From IMG/VR virus record IMGVR_UViG_3300029787_000230, positions 1 through 29,312 of that record: a stretch of DNA of 29,312 bases; one strand, given 5' to 3'. Below are positions 27,913 through 29,312 of this stretch, piece by piece (position 1 is the first letter of the stretch; each line of letters starts with the position of its first letter). The translations under genes were made by a program, and so were the position numbers. A model generated the notes under the pieces. The model was given only the letters and a program-made list of their open reading frames with translations, did no database searches and was not told the origin of the DNA. Source of the stretch: a virus.

Positions 27913-29312
27913 ATGACAATATCAGTTTCAAATAATACGCCTAGAGTATCGTATGCTGTATCTGAGGGTGCAACGCAGACATCATTTACAGTTAACTTTG
28001 AGTTCTTTGCAGATGCAGACCTAAATGTATTTGTTGATAATGTATTAAAAACAATAACTACTCACTACACAGTATCAGGAGGCAATGGTTCAACTGGTAC
28101 AGTTACAATGAGTGTGACTGGTGCAAGTGGTGGTTCGACAGTTGTTATAACTAGAGACATCGCACTCGAGAGAACTACTGACTTCCCAACTCAAGGTGCT
28201 TTTAATATTACTTCTCTGAATACTGAGCTAGATAAATTAGTTGCAATAGACGCTGATGTTGATGATACAATAGGAAGGTCAATAAGACTACAAGATTCTG
28301 ATGCTTCTGCATCTATGGAGCTACCTCTCAAAGCATCAAGAGTAGGCACAGTATTAGGATTTAATGCAACAACTGGTGCGGCAGAAGCTGGACCAACTAT
28401 TACTGCTGTTCAAAGTTTAGCTGATGTAACTACATCTATTAATCTATTGGGTACTTCTGCTGTGGTAGAAGACATGGGATTACTTGCTACGTCAGCAGTT
28501 ATAGAAGATATGGGATTGTTAGCTACATCTGGAAATATAACAGCAATGGGATTGCTGGGTGTAAGTAGCGTGATTACAGACATGAGTATTTTAGGAACAT
28601 CTGCAATTGTAGAGGACATGGGATTTCTTGGAACAAGTGCCAACGTAACAGCTATGGGTCATTTAGGAACGAGTGCTAATGTAACTGCTATGGGCAAGTT
28701 AGGTAATGACGCTACTGTAGCTGACATGGCAATTCTCGGCACAGATGATGTAGTTGCAGACATGAATACTCTCGCAAATTCTAGCATCGTTGATGACCTA
28801 AATATTTTAGCTACATCCGACATCGTTACTGACATGGCTTTGCTTGCGACATCAGCCAATGTAACCGCAATGGGTCATCTTGGTACATCTGCAAATGTAA
28901 CTGCTATGGGATTATTGGGTACAAGTGCTGTTGTTACCGACATGGGTTTGCTCGGTACAAGTGCTGTTGTTACTGATATGGATTTATTAGCAACATCATC
29001 TAATATTACGAACATGGCAACTTTAGGTGCTAGTGGAGTTGTATCAAATATTGCTACTGTTGCTGGTGCTGTTACAAATGTAAACACAGTTGCTACTAAT
29101 GTAAGTGGAGTTAACTCTTTTGCAGAACGATACAGAATAGCATCATCTGCACCGACAAGTTCTCTCGATGTAGGTGATTTGTATTTTGATACTACTGCTA
29201 ACGAACTAAAGGTTTATAAGTCTAGTGGTTGGTCAGCGGCTGGCTCAACTGTAAACGGAACGTCAGCACGATTTACCTATACGATATCTGGTACACCAAC
29301 AGCGGTAACAGG
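27913..29312 (+). CDS. Tail fibre protein, 3' end outside window
   Basis: The frame opens at the ATG at 27913, 3 bases after the ejection protein, and runs to the end of the window (466 codons visible). The first ~150 residues fit the T7 gp17-type attachment domain: PRVSYAVSEGATQTSFTVNF, a VFVDNVLKTITTHYTVSGG segment, VVITRDIALERTTDFP and NTELDKLVAIDADVDDTIG. Residues 178-381 are 17 copies of a 12-residue repeat. After it comes a GDLYFDTTANELKVYKSSGW element often found at fibre domain borders. The missing C-terminus should hold the receptor-binding tip. Confidence 0.85.
   Translation, partial: MTISVSNNTPRVSYAVSEGATQTSFTVNFEFFADADLNVFVDNVLKTITTHYTVSGGNGSTGTVTMSVTGASGGSTVVITRDIALERTTDFPTQGAFNITSLNTELDKLVAIDADVDDTIGRSIRLQDSDASASMELPLKASRVGTVLGFNATTGAAEAGPTITAVQSLADVTTSINLLGTSAVVEDMGLLATSAVIEDMGLLATSGNITAMGLLGVSSVITDMSILGTSAIVEDMGFLGTSANVTAMGHLGTSANVTAMGKLGNDATVADMAILGTDDVVADMNTLANSSIVDDLNILATSDIVTDMALLATSANVTAMGHLGTSANVTAMGLLGTSAVVTDMGLLGTSAVVTDMDLLATSSNITNMATLGASGVVSNIATVAGAVTNVNTVATNVSGVNSFAERYRIASSAPTSSLDVGDLYFDTTANELKVYKSSGWSAAGSTVNGTSARFTYTISGTPTAVT
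28444..29055 (+). repeat. 17 tandem 36-bp (12-residue) repeats
   Basis: Consensus unit LLGTSAxVTDMG. Units are colinear with no insertions or deletions; leucine at position 2, a hydrophobic residue at 8 and methionine at 11 are the most constant. Several units, for example HLGTSANVTAMG, occur twice, pointing to recent duplication, while synonymous codons vary. The regular spacing suggests a trimeric shaft. Confidence 0.9.

Noticed and set aside
28444-29055. CRISPR-like periodic repeat
   Set aside because: The period is 36 bases with no spacers and is in frame with the tail fibre; a protein repeat.

Overview
The window is part of a tailed-phage genome with a T7-like (podovirus) virion module: portal, scaffold, capsid, tail tubular proteins A and B, three internal virion proteins, and a tail fibre cut by the right edge. 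The DNA is AT-rich. Several small families (DUF6321-like, the 'GQWSARKAQL' type, a Bbp19-like protein) are ones I associate with marine and other alphaproteobacterial phages. A marine alphaproteobacterial host is therefore likely, but this is inference. No integrase, DNA polymerase, RNA polymerase or tRNA is visible here, so lifestyle cannot be decided.

Layout. (1) 1-1622, plus strand: lysis block with small membrane proteins, a holin candidate and an M15-type endolysin, packed with 1-4 base stop/start overlaps. (2) 1608-9261, minus strand: early and recombination block. It holds an SSB-like protein, a single-strand annealing protein, a YqaJ-type exonuclease, a Holliday-junction-resolvase-like nuclease, HTH and winged-HTH regulators, a zinc-ribbon protein and many small proteins of unknown function. 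A good sigma70-type promoter at 7328-7356 and a weaker one near 9295-9324 read leftward. (3) 7653-8001 and 9262-10211: two long stretches without credible genes, full of perfect or G-U-wobble inverted repeats. I interpret them as two structured non-coding RNAs read on the plus strand, about 0.3 kb and 0.8 kb. (4) 10212-12105: small terminase, a third hairpin-bearing gap, then a run of very basic small proteins. (5) 12092-29312: large terminase and the virion genes, almost without gaps, all on the plus strand.

How it works together. The minus block supplies recombination functions: exonuclease and annealing protein as a Red-like pair, with SSB-like and resolvase helpers. The plus block packages DNA, builds the capsid and short tail and lyses the cell. 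The most unusual content is the pair of ornate RNAs between these two programmes. The larger one (about 9361-10153) contains at least 15 helices, two multi-helix junctions, six G-U pairs that only work in the plus-strand transcript, and two adjacent hairpins with nearly identical 8-nt loops. In size and ornateness it resembles the GOLLD/ROOL class of giant phage RNAs, but membership cannot be established by eye. Other points of interest are a probable -1 frameshift or slippage site at an A9 run before a GNAT-like gene, a shared TAGGACAC promoter/operator-like motif, a plus-facing terminator inside the minus block, and a 17-copy 12-residue repeat in the tail fibre.
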